NCBI RefSeq assembly: GCF_014191775.1 | Contig: NZ_JACHXA010000003.1 | Location: 62,001 to 126,000, forward strand | Direction: 5' to 3' | DNA length: 64,000 bases | Source of the DNA: Limibacillus halophilus | GTDB taxonomy: Bacteria > Pseudomonadota > Alphaproteobacteria > Kiloniellales > CECT-8803 | Shown: in pieces, positions 1 to 7,415 of the stretch | How positions within the stretch are numbered: the stretch's first letter is position 1 | Layout: every line of letters starts with the position of its first letter | The notes under the pieces: generated by a model | Told to the model about the DNA's origin: nothing | The model's database searches: none | Seen by the model: the letters and a program-made list of their open reading frames with translations, nothing else | Translations under genes and position numbers: made by a program

Positions 1-363
1 GACGTTCGTATACCAGGGATGCAAGGCATCCACCGGAACAGCCAAGATTTTCTCATCGAGCCCCTTCTCGTCTTCCATTACGAGAACGCCAACCGGACGG
101 GCCCGTAACACAGCACCAGGCACAACGGGTACGGGCCCAGCGACTAGAACGTCCACCGGATCCCCATCGTCGGCCAAAGTGTGGGGAATGAAGCCGTAGT
201 TACAGGGATAGAACATTGCCGTGTGCAAGAAGCGATCAACGATCATGGCGCCGGAGTCTTTATCCAGTTCGTATTTGACCGGCGCGGCGCCAATCGGCAC
301 CTCGATGATGACGTTCACATCCCAGGGAGGGTTTATACCAACAGGGATCTTGCTGACATCCAT
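1..363 (-). CDS. ppa: Inorganic pyrophosphatase, N-terminal 121 codons (cut by window edge)
   Basis: Cytoplasmic family I soluble pyrophosphatase, which hydrolyses the pyrophosphate released by biosynthesis to two phosphates. The minus strand reads [18 protein letters not shown], then [11 protein letters not shown], and the family signature [11 protein letters not shown], whose aspartates bind the catalytic magnesium ions. The ATG at 363-361 has AAGGAG ten bases upstream. Family members are usually about 175 residues, so roughly the last third lies beyond position 1. The gene is divergent from the rhomboid gene. The 150 bp between them hold nothing else that I recognise. Confidence 0.95.
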   Translation of the reverse strand, partial: MDVSKIPVGINPPWDVNVIIEVPIGAAPVKYELDKDSGAMIVDRFLHTAMFYPCNYGFIPHTLADDGDPVDVLVAGPVPVVPGAVLRARPVGVLVMEDEKGLDEKILAVPVDALHPWYTNV

Positions 364-513
364 TGTACTCAGGCTCCTTAAAATACGGCGGCGGTGGCGA
401 TCGCGGCGGACAATGCCGCACTGCAACATAGGCCGCAAGAAAAAATCTCTTGAACAGCGGCGGCGGTGACGAAAGGCTGGACACCCTGCTCCCACGCCCT
501 TGGAAAGTACCCG

Positions 514-1173
514 ATGACAGAACAAAGCAATGAATTCCAACGCCAACCGATACTACTGGCGCCACCGGCGGTGACTTTTCTGGCGGCGGGAATGATCGCG
601 TTACACGCCTTGTTACAGGTCCTCGGCCCGGCGGCCCAATCGTGGACCTTTCGTAATTTTGCCTTCGTACCTTACGAGTTTTTTGCCCTCTTTGGCGACC
701 GCCAACTCGTTTCCCCGGTGCAAACCACCCTGACTTTGGTGACGCATGCTTTCCTCCACGGCGATTGGGCGCATTTATTGATCAACATGGGTATGTTCAT
801 GGCGTTCGGCAGTTTGGTGGAGCGCGCCTACCGGATTCCGGCATTTCTTGCTTTTTTTGTGATTGGCGCCGCTTCCGGCGCACTGACCCAAACTGTATTC
901 GAGGGCGGACAGGCCTTTGTGATGATCGGTGCTTCCGGTGCAGTCTACTGCATGATGGGTGTGGTGGTCCGGTTGCTCTTCCAATCCAAGAACCCGGCCG
1001 GACGCAGGCGCGCGGTCGTCCTTGCTGCCGTTCTCATGGCGCTCAATCTGTTCGGCGGGCTGATGGGTGTCGGCGACTTGCTGGCAGGCGCGCAGATTGC
1101 CTGGCAGGCTCATTTAGGCGGTTTCGTCACCGGGTTCCTGGTAACCTTCCTGATTCGGCCGAAGGCGCGTTGA
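514..1173 (+). CDS. Rhomboid family intramembrane serine protease
   Basis: Polytopic inner-membrane protease that cleaves transmembrane substrates within the bilayer. Visible family marks are [11 protein letters not shown] in the second membrane segment, GASGAVY with the catalytic serine, and AHLGGF with the catalytic histidine. About six hydrophobic segments are present in 219 residues, a normal size for a bacterial rhomboid. I chose the ATG at 514 because GGAAAG lies seven bases upstream. An in-frame ATG at 466 would add 16 residues without a clear ribosome binding site. Substrates cannot be inferred from the neighbours. Confidence 0.92.
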   Translation: MTEQSNEFQRQPILLAPPAVTFLAAGMIALHALLQVLGPAAQSWTFRNFAFVPYEFFALFGDRQLVSPVQTTLTLVTHAFLHGDWAHLLINMGMFMAFGSLVERAYRIPAFLAFFVIGAASGALTQTVFEGGQAFVMIGASGAVYCMMGVVVRLLFQSKNPAGRRRAVVLAAVLMALNLFGGLMGVGDLLAGAQIAWQAHLGGFVTGFLVTFLIRPKAR

Positions 1174-1188
1174 GGATCGGGTGAAGCC

Positions 1189-1611
1189 ATGTCAGGAAGA
1201 TCAGCCCTGTATCGCTTGGCCGTGGCTTTTGCGTTCACTTTCGTCGTGGCAATGGCAGCGCAGCCAAGCTCGGCCAAAGCGGAACGCTATCTGCTAGAGC
1301 TATCCGGCGGCACCCTAGCCAACTTCAGCATGACATGTTTTGCGGAGAACGCTGGCCGGCAGACCAGGATACGGCGTCGCGGGTACCTGCCGCAAAGCTA
1401 CATCATTCATGCGCAATCCCTTCATTGCACCATCGCCTTGCTTGAAAGCCATGATCGTCTGCGTGTCCGCTTGCTCGACGAGAAAGAGCGGGTTATCGCG
1501 GAGATGGAACAGCATGCGATCTTTCCCAGAATTACGATCCGCAGTGCCGGGTCGTGGGGGCCCTCCGGCGCCAGCAGGGGTGCCGCGCCGTTTGGCCAGA
1601 ATGACCCCTGA
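1189..1611 (+). CDS. Hypothetical secreted protein
   Basis: A 140-residue protein that I do not recognise. It opens with a clear Sec signal peptide: basic MSGRSALYR, a hydrophobic core, and a likely cleavage after PSSAKA. The mature part has two cysteines (MTCFAE and SLHCTIA), which could form a periplasmic disulfide, and an Arg-rich stretch in between. The tail is Gly/Ser/Pro-rich. It starts 15 bp after the rhomboid stop, so it is probably co-transcribed with it. Confidence 0.7.
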   Translation: MSGRSALYRLAVAFAFTFVVAMAAQPSSAKAERYLLELSGGTLANFSMTCFAENAGRQTRIRRRGYLPQSYIIHAQSLHCTIALLESHDRLRVRLLDEKERVIAEMEQHAIFPRITIRSAGSWGPSGASRGAAPFGQNDP

Positions 1612-1652
1612 CCGCAGGCATTTTACGACACAGATTAATTTTCGATTGGGTT

Positions 1653-1667
1653 TTAGCTAATTGTTAA
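1653..1667 (+). promoter_or_regulatory. Near-consensus CtrA-type box (TTAG-N7-TTAA)
   Basis: TTAGCTAATTGTTAA lies 58 bp upstream of the REC-EAL start. It matches the CtrA consensus TTAA-N7-TTAA with one mismatch in the first half. Taken alone it is weak. It counts for more because three better boxes precede genes further along this block. Confidence 0.3.
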
Positions 1668-1724
1668 GCAAAGCCCTGTAATGATCTTCGCTGACTTAGA
1701 AAACGAAATGGCTTTGAGTTCACC

Positions 1725-2966
1725 ATGATGTCCACCGCACGCCAGGATTTGGCAAGAGATCTTATGACGCCACAAGAAGCTAACGTTCTGATTGTAGACG
1801 ATAATCCACTCCTGCGGCGGGCAATCTCCACCTGCTTGCGCAAGGCTGGGTTCTCGGCAATCGAACAAGCGGAGAATGGTGCGACAGCAGCCGACAAACT
1901 TGGTCATTGTCCCGTCGATGTCATCATCTGTGACATCAACATGCCGGAGATGGACGGCATCGAATTTATCAGGCACCTGGCGGAGATCGACTTTCCAGGC
2001 GGCCTCTTGATGGTTACCGGTGAAGAAGAAAGCCTTGCTTCCACCGTTTCAAGCATGATCCATGCTTGTCGGATCGACTTTCTAGGGTTGCTACTGAAAC
2101 CATTCGATACGGCGGACCTGCTCAGACTCCTGGCGGCCTACGAACCCAAGCGCGTGAAGGGCCGCCGCGGTGGACCAAGACAATTGAGCAAAGAACAGGT
2201 AGTCGCGGAAATGGACAGTTCGCTTGATCTGTTCATGCAGCCAAAGGTTTCACTGCGTACCGGCGCGGTGACGGGGATTGAGTTCTTGGCCCGCTGGCGA
2301 ACGGATGAAGGCAAGTGGCTGACACCTGCCAGTTTCATCCCGACCTGTGAAGAAAATGGCTTGATGGATCAGTTGACAGAACGGGTCATCGACCGGGCGT
2401 TTGAGATCGCTAAAAGCTTGGGCGATGGTCAAGACACGCCATTCTTTGCGATCAACATCAGTGCGGCCACCTTGGTCGACCTGACTTTCCCCGACCGATT
2501 GCAAGCAAAAGCTCGGAAATTCGACCTTTCGCTAGACAACTTCATTTTGGAAATAACTGAAGCCAGCATCCTAGGAGATCTGCGTCGCAACTTCGAGGTG
2601 CTGTCTCGTCTTAGATTGAAACGTATCACCTTGGCTATCGATGACTTTGGTACGGGCCATTCTACCTTGACCCAGTTGCAGCACGTGCCCGCCAGCGAAT
2701 TGAAACTGGATCGATCATACGTATCGTTGGCGCTTGCCGATCACCGCTCCAGAGCCATTCTTGAGAGCGCCGTCAGCCTTGCGCGCAAGCTGGGGATGCG
2801 AACCGTTGCCGAAGGCGTGGAAACGAAGGACATCATGAATTTAACGCGAGATCTGGGCGTGGACGACTTGCAGGGATTCCTGATTTGTCCGCCCATCAGC
2901 GAGAAGGATTATATCGATTGGCGCCAGGATTGGACGACCGACAAAAAGCGCTTCTTTGCGGCTTAG
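1725..2966 (+). CDS. Response regulator with EAL domain (c-di-GMP phosphodiesterase)
   Basis: Cytoplasmic two-domain protein: a receiver domain (residues about 20-140, phospho-acceptor D70 in ICDINMPEMDG, conserved K in LLKPF) and an EAL domain (about 160-405) that hydrolyses c-di-GMP to pGpG. The EAL motif reads EFLARW from E186. The metal and catalytic residues are present in INISA, LEITEAS, AIDDFGTGH, LKLDRSYV, VAEGVET and LQGFLICPP, so the enzyme should be active. The start could be either ATG of the MM pair or the ATG at 1764, since none has a strong ribosome binding site. Its 3' end overlaps the convergent GGDEF gene by four bases. Confidence 0.93.
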   Translation: MMSTARQDLARDLMTPQEANVLIVDDNPLLRRAISTCLRKAGFSAIEQAENGATAADKLGHCPVDVIICDINMPEMDGIEFIRHLAEIDFPGGLLMVTGEEESLASTVSSMIHACRIDFLGLLLKPFDTADLLRLLAAYEPKRVKGRRGGPRQLSKEQVVAEMDSSLDLFMQPKVSLRTGAVTGIEFLARWRTDEGKWLTPASFIPTCEENGLMDQLTERVIDRAFEIAKSLGDGQDTPFFAINISAATLVDLTFPDRLQAKARKFDLSLDNFILEITEASILGDLRRNFEVLSRLRLKRITLAIDDFGTGHSTLTQLQHVPASELKLDRSYVSLALADHRSRAILESAVSLARKLGMRTVAEGVETKDIMNLTRDLGVDDLQGFLICPPISEKDYIDWRQDWTTDKKRFFAA

Positions 2967-3682
2967 CGGCGGAACAGGCGATTATACAGCTTCTTGTTCC
3001 GATAAAAGGTGGCGTCCGCACGCGCAAGGATGCTTTCCGGCATCGCAGTAGGGTCAAGCCACTCGACGCCAAAGGTAATGCTAAGCGGGACCTTGGCGCC
3101 GCTATCGGGGTCCGTAATGGGGTTGGATTGAATCAGTTGCTTAAGCTCGGACATTTTCCGGTCGGCAGCCATGACGTCGGCCTCCACCAGCAGAAGGCCG
3201 AATTCATCGCCGCCAAGCCGCCCGAAAACATCGGACCCACGAATTTCCGCCAGCACCGAATCCACAATCGTCTTGAGTGCAAGATCGCCAACGGGATGGC
3301 CGTAGGTATTGTTGATGGCCGACAAGCCGTCCAGGTCGAAATAACAGAAGGCCGCTTTGATCCCGTGGCGTTTCGTGTATTGCTGGGCGCGCTGACACTC
3401 CCGCAGAAAAGCTCTGCGATTGAGGATCAACAACAACGGATCAAGATCAGAAAGCCGTTGAAGCTCCGCAACTGCTTCACGAAGCTCTCGATTCTCAGCG
3501 CGAAGCTCGGCATTCTCCCGCTCCAACGCTTCTTGGTCCCGTGGTTCGGGCGGACACGCAACGTCTTCAGTTTCTGGCAAATCCGAGGGGATATCGCCTT
3601 TTCTGCGCTGCCGGCTAAACAAATTGTGCAACCGCGCGCGCGCGGGCTTGCGCCCCGCTACAGGCAAGCTTTTCAAAACCAT
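2963..3682 (-). CDS. Diguanylate cyclase (GGDEF domain)
   Basis: Makes c-di-GMP from two GTP. A short basic N-terminus is followed by a Glu/Arg-rich coiled coil (about residues 48-78) and a GGDEF domain (about 80-239). The active site GGDEF at 157-161 is intact, and RGSD at 148-151 sits exactly five residues before it, the position of the inhibitory I-site for product feedback. No sensor domain or membrane segment is visible, so dimerisation through the coiled coil may control it. The stop codon TAA overlaps the TAG of the REC-EAL gene, so an opposing cyclase and phosphodiesterase converge tail to tail. It is divergent from the MshEN-AAA+ gene. Confidence 0.92.
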   Translation of the reverse strand: MVLKSLPVAGRKPARARLHNLFSRQRRKGDIPSDLPETEDVACPPEPRDQEALERENAELRAENRELREAVAELQRLSDLDPLLLILNRRAFLRECQRAQQYTKRHGIKAAFCYFDLDGLSAINNTYGHPVGDLALKTIVDSVLAEIRGSDVFGRLGGDEFGLLLVEADVMAADRKMSELKQLIQSNPITDPDSGAKVPLSITFGVEWLDPTAMPESILARADATFYRNKKLYNRLFRR

Positions 3683-3786
3683 CCCCTGTCATCCTTTCGC
3701 CCGCATTATGTCTACAGATACAATACAGTACAATATGGCGAATTGCCGAACCGCCTTTAGCGGAATTAATCGAGGGGAAAAACGAT

Positions 3787-5256
3787 ATGCGCATCGGTGA
3801 GCTTCTAGTTGCACAGGGTTTGATCAGCGACGAACAGGTCGAAGCTGCACGTCAGCGCCAGCTTGCCGAAGGCGGTCGCCTTGGCGACAATCTCGTGGCA
3901 GTAGGCGCTATATCGGCAGAAGCGTTGGATCGCTTCTTTCAAGAAGCGCCAGCCGAACCGATGAGCGTGGCCGAGACCGGCCTCCGCGACACAAAGATTA
4001 CCGAGCTTTTGCTCAAGACCATGCTGTTGCAGAAACTGGAAACCGCCAACCAATGCGTTGAAGCTTTGAAGCTTCCCTTCACGGTAATCAATATAATTCT
4101 TGAACGAGCGGTTGAGCAAAGATTGCTTGAAATTCTGGGGTCAACCGGCTCTTCGGCCTCCAGCCAGTTTCGCTATGCGCTAACAGGCGCCGGCAACCAG
4201 TATGCGTCCGATGCACTGGAGAGAAATCAGTACATCGGGCCGGCGCCGGTGTCGATATCCGCATTCTGCTACCGCGTCCTACGGCAGAAAATCAGCAACG
4301 CACATATCCCGCAGGAAAAGATTACCAATGCCTACAATGATCTGATCGTACCCGATGCTTTGTTATCGGAGCTCGGTCCGGCCATCAATTCCGGCAAGTC
4401 GATGCTGCTCTACGGCGCACCGGGCAACGGTAAGAGCTCGCTGGCCGAACGCATGAACAAGATGTTTGAGGACATTATCTATATTCCCCACGCGGTTGAT
4501 ATCGACGGCGAGATTATCAAGATCTTCGACCCCTCGCTGCACTTCCCCATCAAGGTAGAGGAAAAGCCGAACAACTCGATCCTGAAAGATACCTCAATCG
4601 AGAAAGAGACGTTGGATAAGCGCTGGATCGCGGTGCGCCGCCCCCTGATTATCGTTGGCGGCGAGCTGACCTTGGAGATGCTGGACCTGCAGTACAACAA
4701 TGCCAGCGGGTTCTATGAGGCTCCGCTTCATATGAAAGCGCTGAACGGTATCATGATGATCGACGATTTCGGGCGCCAATTGGTGGCGCCGGATCACCTC
4801 CTCAATCGTTGGATCATTCCACTGGAACGCCGCGTCGACTACCTGAAGCTACATACCGGCCGGACGTTTGAAATTCCGTTCGATGCTCTCGTCATCTTCT
4901 CTACGAACCTGACGCCGGAAGACCTCATGGACCCGGCCTTCCTTCGGCGCATTCCCTACAAGATCGAAATCGAAAGCCCGGCGGCAAGTGATTTCCAACG
5001 CATCTTCAAGGCCGTTGCCAATGCCAACGGTCTGGAGTTCCCCGATGGCGCCATAGAGTATGTTGGACAGATGATCCAATCCAACGGCATGCCCCTGGCC
5101 GCCTATCAGCCGAAGTTCGTCATCGAACAAGTGCTGTCAGCCTGCAAGTATGAAAGCCGGCCACCGACCGTTGAACGATCACTGATTGATAGAGCCTTAA
5201 AGAATCTATCAACAAAAAAGATGCATGCTACGGCGGACGCGCCACAGGGAATGTAG
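3787..5256 (+). CDS. AAA+ ATPase with N-terminal MshEN c-di-GMP-sensor motifs
   Basis: A 489-residue cytoplasmic protein. Residues 2-25 (RIGELLVAQGLISDE, ending in Q25) and 31-54 (RLGDNLVAVGAISAEAL) match the paired 24-residue MshEN c-di-GMP-binding motif, separated by the canonical five residues (LAEGG). Only the last Gln of motif 2 is missing. The AAA+ core follows: P-loop GAPGNGKSS (210-218), Walker B IMMIDDFG (322-329, Asp-Asp rather than Asp-Glu), sensor-1 Asn in IFSTNLTPED, and an arginine-finger-like FLRRIPYK. It is not a GspE/PilB secretion ATPase, since the Asp and His boxes are absent. The ATG has GAGGGGAAA upstream. I infer a c-di-GMP-gated remodelling ATPase. Its client is unknown. 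Confidence 0.8.
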   Translation: MRIGELLVAQGLISDEQVEAARQRQLAEGGRLGDNLVAVGAISAEALDRFFQEAPAEPMSVAETGLRDTKITELLLKTMLLQKLETANQCVEALKLPFTVINIILERAVEQRLLEILGSTGSSASSQFRYALTGAGNQYASDALERNQYIGPAPVSISAFCYRVLRQKISNAHIPQEKITNAYNDLIVPDALLSELGPAINSGKSMLLYGAPGNGKSSLAERMNKMFEDIIYIPHAVDIDGEIIKIFDPSLHFPIKVEEKPNNSILKDTSIEKETLDKRWIAVRRPLIIVGGELTLEMLDLQYNNASGFYEAPLHMKALNGIMMIDDFGRQLVAPDHLLNRWIIPLERRVDYLKLHTGRTFEIPFDALVIFSTNLTPEDLMDPAFLRRIPYKIEIESPAASDFQRIFKAVANANGLEFPDGAIEYVGQMIQSNGMPLAAYQPKFVIEQVLSACKYESRPPTVERSLIDRALKNLSTKKMHATADAPQGM

Positions 5257-5293
5257 TGTTTTTATGTTTTGTTTCAGTACGTTATTTGCACAA

Positions 5294-5343
5294 TCCGGAA
5301 AACAATTAATAAGAGAAATAATGATTTTCCGGAAAATTTTAGG
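5294..5343. other. Dyad: 9-bp perfect inverted repeat with 32-nt AT-rich loop
   Basis: TCCGGAAAA (5294-5302) and TTTTCCGGA (5335-5343) form a perfect inverted repeat just after the AAA+ gene, followed by AAAATTTT. It could end the upstream transcript or bind a regulator. The long loop argues against a classical terminator. Confidence 0.35.
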
Positions 5344-5360
5344 CGCTTGTTTAAGCCTTT

Positions 5361-5375
5361 GTTAAGCAAGCCTCA
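5361..5375 (+). promoter_or_regulatory. CtrA-type box
   Basis: TTAAGCCTTTGTTAA is an exact TTAA-N7-TTAA match located 83 bp upstream of the 52-residue membrane protein start. CtrA is the master cell-cycle or motility regulator of alphaproteobacteria. Binding is inferred from sequence only. Confidence 0.5.
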
Positions 5376-5457
5376 CGAATAATGACAAACATGGTGGTGA
5401 CAACGCCACCGTTGCCAAAAAGCGCCCTTGAGGCGTAGGCGCGTGAGGAGAAGCAAA

Positions 5458-5616
5458 ATGGGTTTGGAAATTGTCATAGCAGCCGTTGGCGCAGGGCTTC
5501 TGTTGCCACCGCTATTTGATACCCGCGGGCCGATGGCCGTCCGCATGGTGTTCTTATTGGTGGGAGGCGGTGCGATAGCTTTCGGATTGACCCAAGACGT
5601 TGGGGCCCTCTGGTAG
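5458..5616 (+). CDS. Small two-segment membrane protein, 52 residues
   Basis: Two hydrophobic stretches (LEIVIAAVGAGLLLPPL and MVFLLVGGGAIAFGL) are joined by a short loop with DTRGP, so the predicted topology is a membrane hairpin. I do not recognise the family. The ATG at 5458 is preceded by GAGGAGAAGC, a good ribosome binding site. A longer in-frame start at 5428 adds only Arg-rich residues with no such site. It sits between the c-di-GMP block and the CBS protein, under a CtrA-type box. Confidence 0.6.
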   Translation: MGLEIVIAAVGAGLLLPPLFDTRGPMAVRMVFLLVGGGAIAFGLTQDVGALW

Positions 5617-5648
5617 TCACTTTCCTCCCTAGCAACGTAGAAGAGCCG

Positions 5649-5678
5649 AAGCCGGTGGACCGAAAGGGCCATCGGCTT
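5649..5678 (+). terminator. Probable hairpin terminator
   Basis: AAGCCGGTGG pairs with CCATCGGCTT (one G-U pair) across a ten-base loop, 33 bp after the 52-residue gene. The following TCGCCTTTG is only weakly T-rich, so termination may be partial. Confidence 0.4.
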
Positions 5679-5741
5679 TCGCCTTTGTAGGCCTTCGCTT
5701 GACCTTTCCCCCCAGGACGCCCGAAACTAGTGCCGAGCTAA

Positions 5742-5771
5742 ACATGAAACCATTTCCAAAGAGTTTCATGT
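5742..5771. promoter_or_regulatory. Perfect 9-bp inverted repeat upstream of the CBS gene
   Basis: ACATGAAAC (5742-5750) and GTTTCATGT (5763-5771) are separated by 12 bases and end 37 bp before the CBS gene start. Position and symmetry fit an operator for a dimeric repressor. No known consensus is matched. Confidence 0.4.
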
Positions 5772-5808
5772 AACAATGAGGCTAGGCATATGGCGAGGGA
5801 GGAACAAG

Positions 5809-6261
5809 ATGGAACGTCACATCGTCCCGGGAATCGTGTCCGACCAGGCACTCAGTCTTCTATCCGCGAACGACACCGTACAAGAAGCCGTCGAGATCAT
5901 GACGACACGCAAGATCGGCGCCGTGCTGATTGTCAATGACGATGGAAGCCTGGCCGGTATATTCACCGAACGCGACGTCGTCGCACGTGTAGTACATCAA
6001 GGTAAGGATAGCGCCGCAACAACGCTGGGCGAGGTTATGACGCCGGACCCAGAAAGCGTCCGTCCTGAAGATAAGGCCCTCACCGCCCTTGAAAAGATGA
6101 GCCGACGCGGATTTCGCCACCTGCCCGTCATCGCAGAAGATGGGAGCATTGCAGGCATAGTCTCTATACGTGACCTCTACTCGGCCGTGCTCCAGGAGTT
6201 GGAGGAAGATGTCCGCCAGCGAGATCAACTCATCTTCGATACCGGTTACGGAAGTGGGTAA
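5809..6261 (+). CDS. CBS-domain pair protein
   Basis: Cytoplasmic 150-residue protein made of two CBS motifs (about residues 8-65 and 75-130). Each ends in the usual pattern: AGIFTERDVVARV and AGIVSIRDLYSAV. Such stand-alone Bateman modules bind adenine nucleotides and regulate partners. Here no partner domain is fused. The C-terminus (QELEEDVRQRDQLIF) is a short charged helix. I chose the ATG at 5809 because GAGGGAGGAAC lies just upstream. An in-frame ATG at 5776 has no site. A perfect dyad lies close upstream. Confidence 0.88.
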   Translation: MERHIVPGIVSDQALSLLSANDTVQEAVEIMTTRKIGAVLIVNDDGSLAGIFTERDVVARVVHQGKDSAATTLGEVMTPDPESVRPEDKALTALEKMSRRGFRHLPVIAEDGSIAGIVSIRDLYSAVLQELEEDVRQRDQLIFDTGYGSG

Positions 6262-6389
6262 AACTAGTTAAAATACAAACTGACAATTTGGAAAGTTTTT
6301 AAGGGGGCGGCAACACACTGATTTTTCACAATAACTCCAATCATAAATATTGAAATTAATACTGACTCCTAAATCCAGCGTTGCAGTCA

Positions 6390-6405
6390 TTAATAGTTTG
6401 TTAAC
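6390..6405 (+). promoter_or_regulatory. Perfect CtrA box
   Basis: TTAATAGTTTGTTAAC matches TTAA-N7-TTAAC exactly and ends 42 bp before the preferred start of the receiver protein, a position that could overlap its promoter. The box also overlaps an inverted repeat, AATAGTT/AACTATT. Confidence 0.55.
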
Positions 6406-6447
6406 TATTCTGGCGCATCTTAGGTCTATAAGAAATTGGAGGCTGTG

Positions 6448-7122
6448 TTGAAGGAATCCTCTGCCCCCGTAACGGCACCAGAACACCAAGATGAAGGCTC
6501 GCGGGAAGAACTGCGCAAAGCTCATGGAAAACTGCGTCTTGCGGCAAAAATCGCCCAGCGCATGGAAAGCCTTCAGAGTTCGATCATTGGTGTGCCGGCC
6601 GGCAGAGCGAAGGAAAACACGCCCAAAAACGTAGACGGTATTCGGGAAGACGCTCACCAATCAGCCCAGATACTGCGCCGCATGATGCCCGTCGCCGCAG
6701 ATACCACAAGCAACGCATCGAGTGACGATCCGGATTTGTCGGAACTTTGCCGAGGCCGGCGCATTCTCTTGGCCGACGATGACCCGATGGTTCTTAGTTC
6801 GGCCCGCATGGCCTTGATGGATGCAGGCTTTAGCGTGGTTAGCTGTTCATCCGGCGAGGAGGCCTGGAAGGTTTTCTCTAAAAGCCCCAAATCGTTTGAC
6901 CTGCTGCTTAGCGATATCTCCATGCCGTCGCTCGATGGCGCCAGTCTCGTACAGCAGGCACGCCTGCTGCATCCGCACCTTCGCGTGATATTGATGTCAG
7001 GATACTTCGACGAGCGTTCAGCGGCCGATCTGGTCCGCGGCGGCAAAGGTTCCTTCCTCGCGAAGCCATTTGGGTTATCGCAACTCGTGGATGAAGTGCG
7101 CGCGAGGTTGCTGGCGTCCTGA
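6448..7122 (+). CDS. Single-receiver response regulator with N-terminal helical extension
   Basis: The C-terminal 120 residues form a receiver domain: acidic pair in LLADDDPMV, phospho-acceptor Asp in LLLSDISMPSLDG, conserved Lys in FLAKPFG. The first ~100 residues are charged and helical with no recognised domain. No DNA-binding or enzymatic output is present, so it may act as a phosphate relay or partner-binding protein. No ATG is available. TTG at 6448 has GGAGG five bases upstream and is the best start; TTG at 6436 or GTG at 6445 are alternatives. A perfect CtrA box lies just upstream. Confidence 0.85.
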   Translation: MKESSAPVTAPEHQDEGSREELRKAHGKLRLAAKIAQRMESLQSSIIGVPAGRAKENTPKNVDGIREDAHQSAQILRRMMPVAADTTSNASSDDPDLSELCRGRRILLADDDPMVLSSARMALMDAGFSVVSCSSGEEAWKVFSKSPKSFDLLLSDISMPSLDGASLVQQARLLHPHLRVILMSGYFDERSAADLVRGGKGSFLAKPFGLSQLVDEVRARLLAS

Positions 7123-7335
7123 TCGACGCCCCACCTCTATCTTAGATTCCTGCCAACTCGCATCGCCGTCCAAGCTTTTAGTCAAGCCTGTTCACAGACC
7201 ATGCCGGCCGCCACTTTGCGGCCCTTATCAAGTGAGCCTGCGGATCGATTGATTCGCCGTTAACCTTAACCTGAAAACCGTCGTGAAACTGCCAGGTGGT
7301 GACTTCCTTCGCCTACCCAACATTCAAAAGAAAAC

Positions 7336-7367
7336 AACCACCCAGAAAGGGCAATTTCCTGGATGGT
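7336..7367 (-). terminator. Factor-independent terminator of the FtsZ-like gene
   Basis: Read on the minus strand, AACCATCCAGGAAA pairs with TTTCTGGGTGGTT (two mismatched positions) across a short loop. GTTTTCTTTTG follows. It lies 49 bp after the FtsZ-like stop codon. On the plus strand there is no U-tract. Confidence 0.7.
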
Positions 7368-7415
7368 TGCTTCTCCCGTGCAGTCATCGGGGGCGGAAAA
7401 GGGTAAAGCTCTACT

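Noticed and set aside
260-565. 101-codon minus-strand frame
   Set aside because: It overlaps the reading frame of ppa and the start of the rhomboid gene and has low-complexity Ser/Pro/Arg composition typical of an antisense shadow.
2885-3760. 291-codon plus-strand frame opposite the GGDEF gene
   Set aside because: It is the antisense of a clear diguanylate cyclase and shows no domain; a shadow of GC-rich codons.
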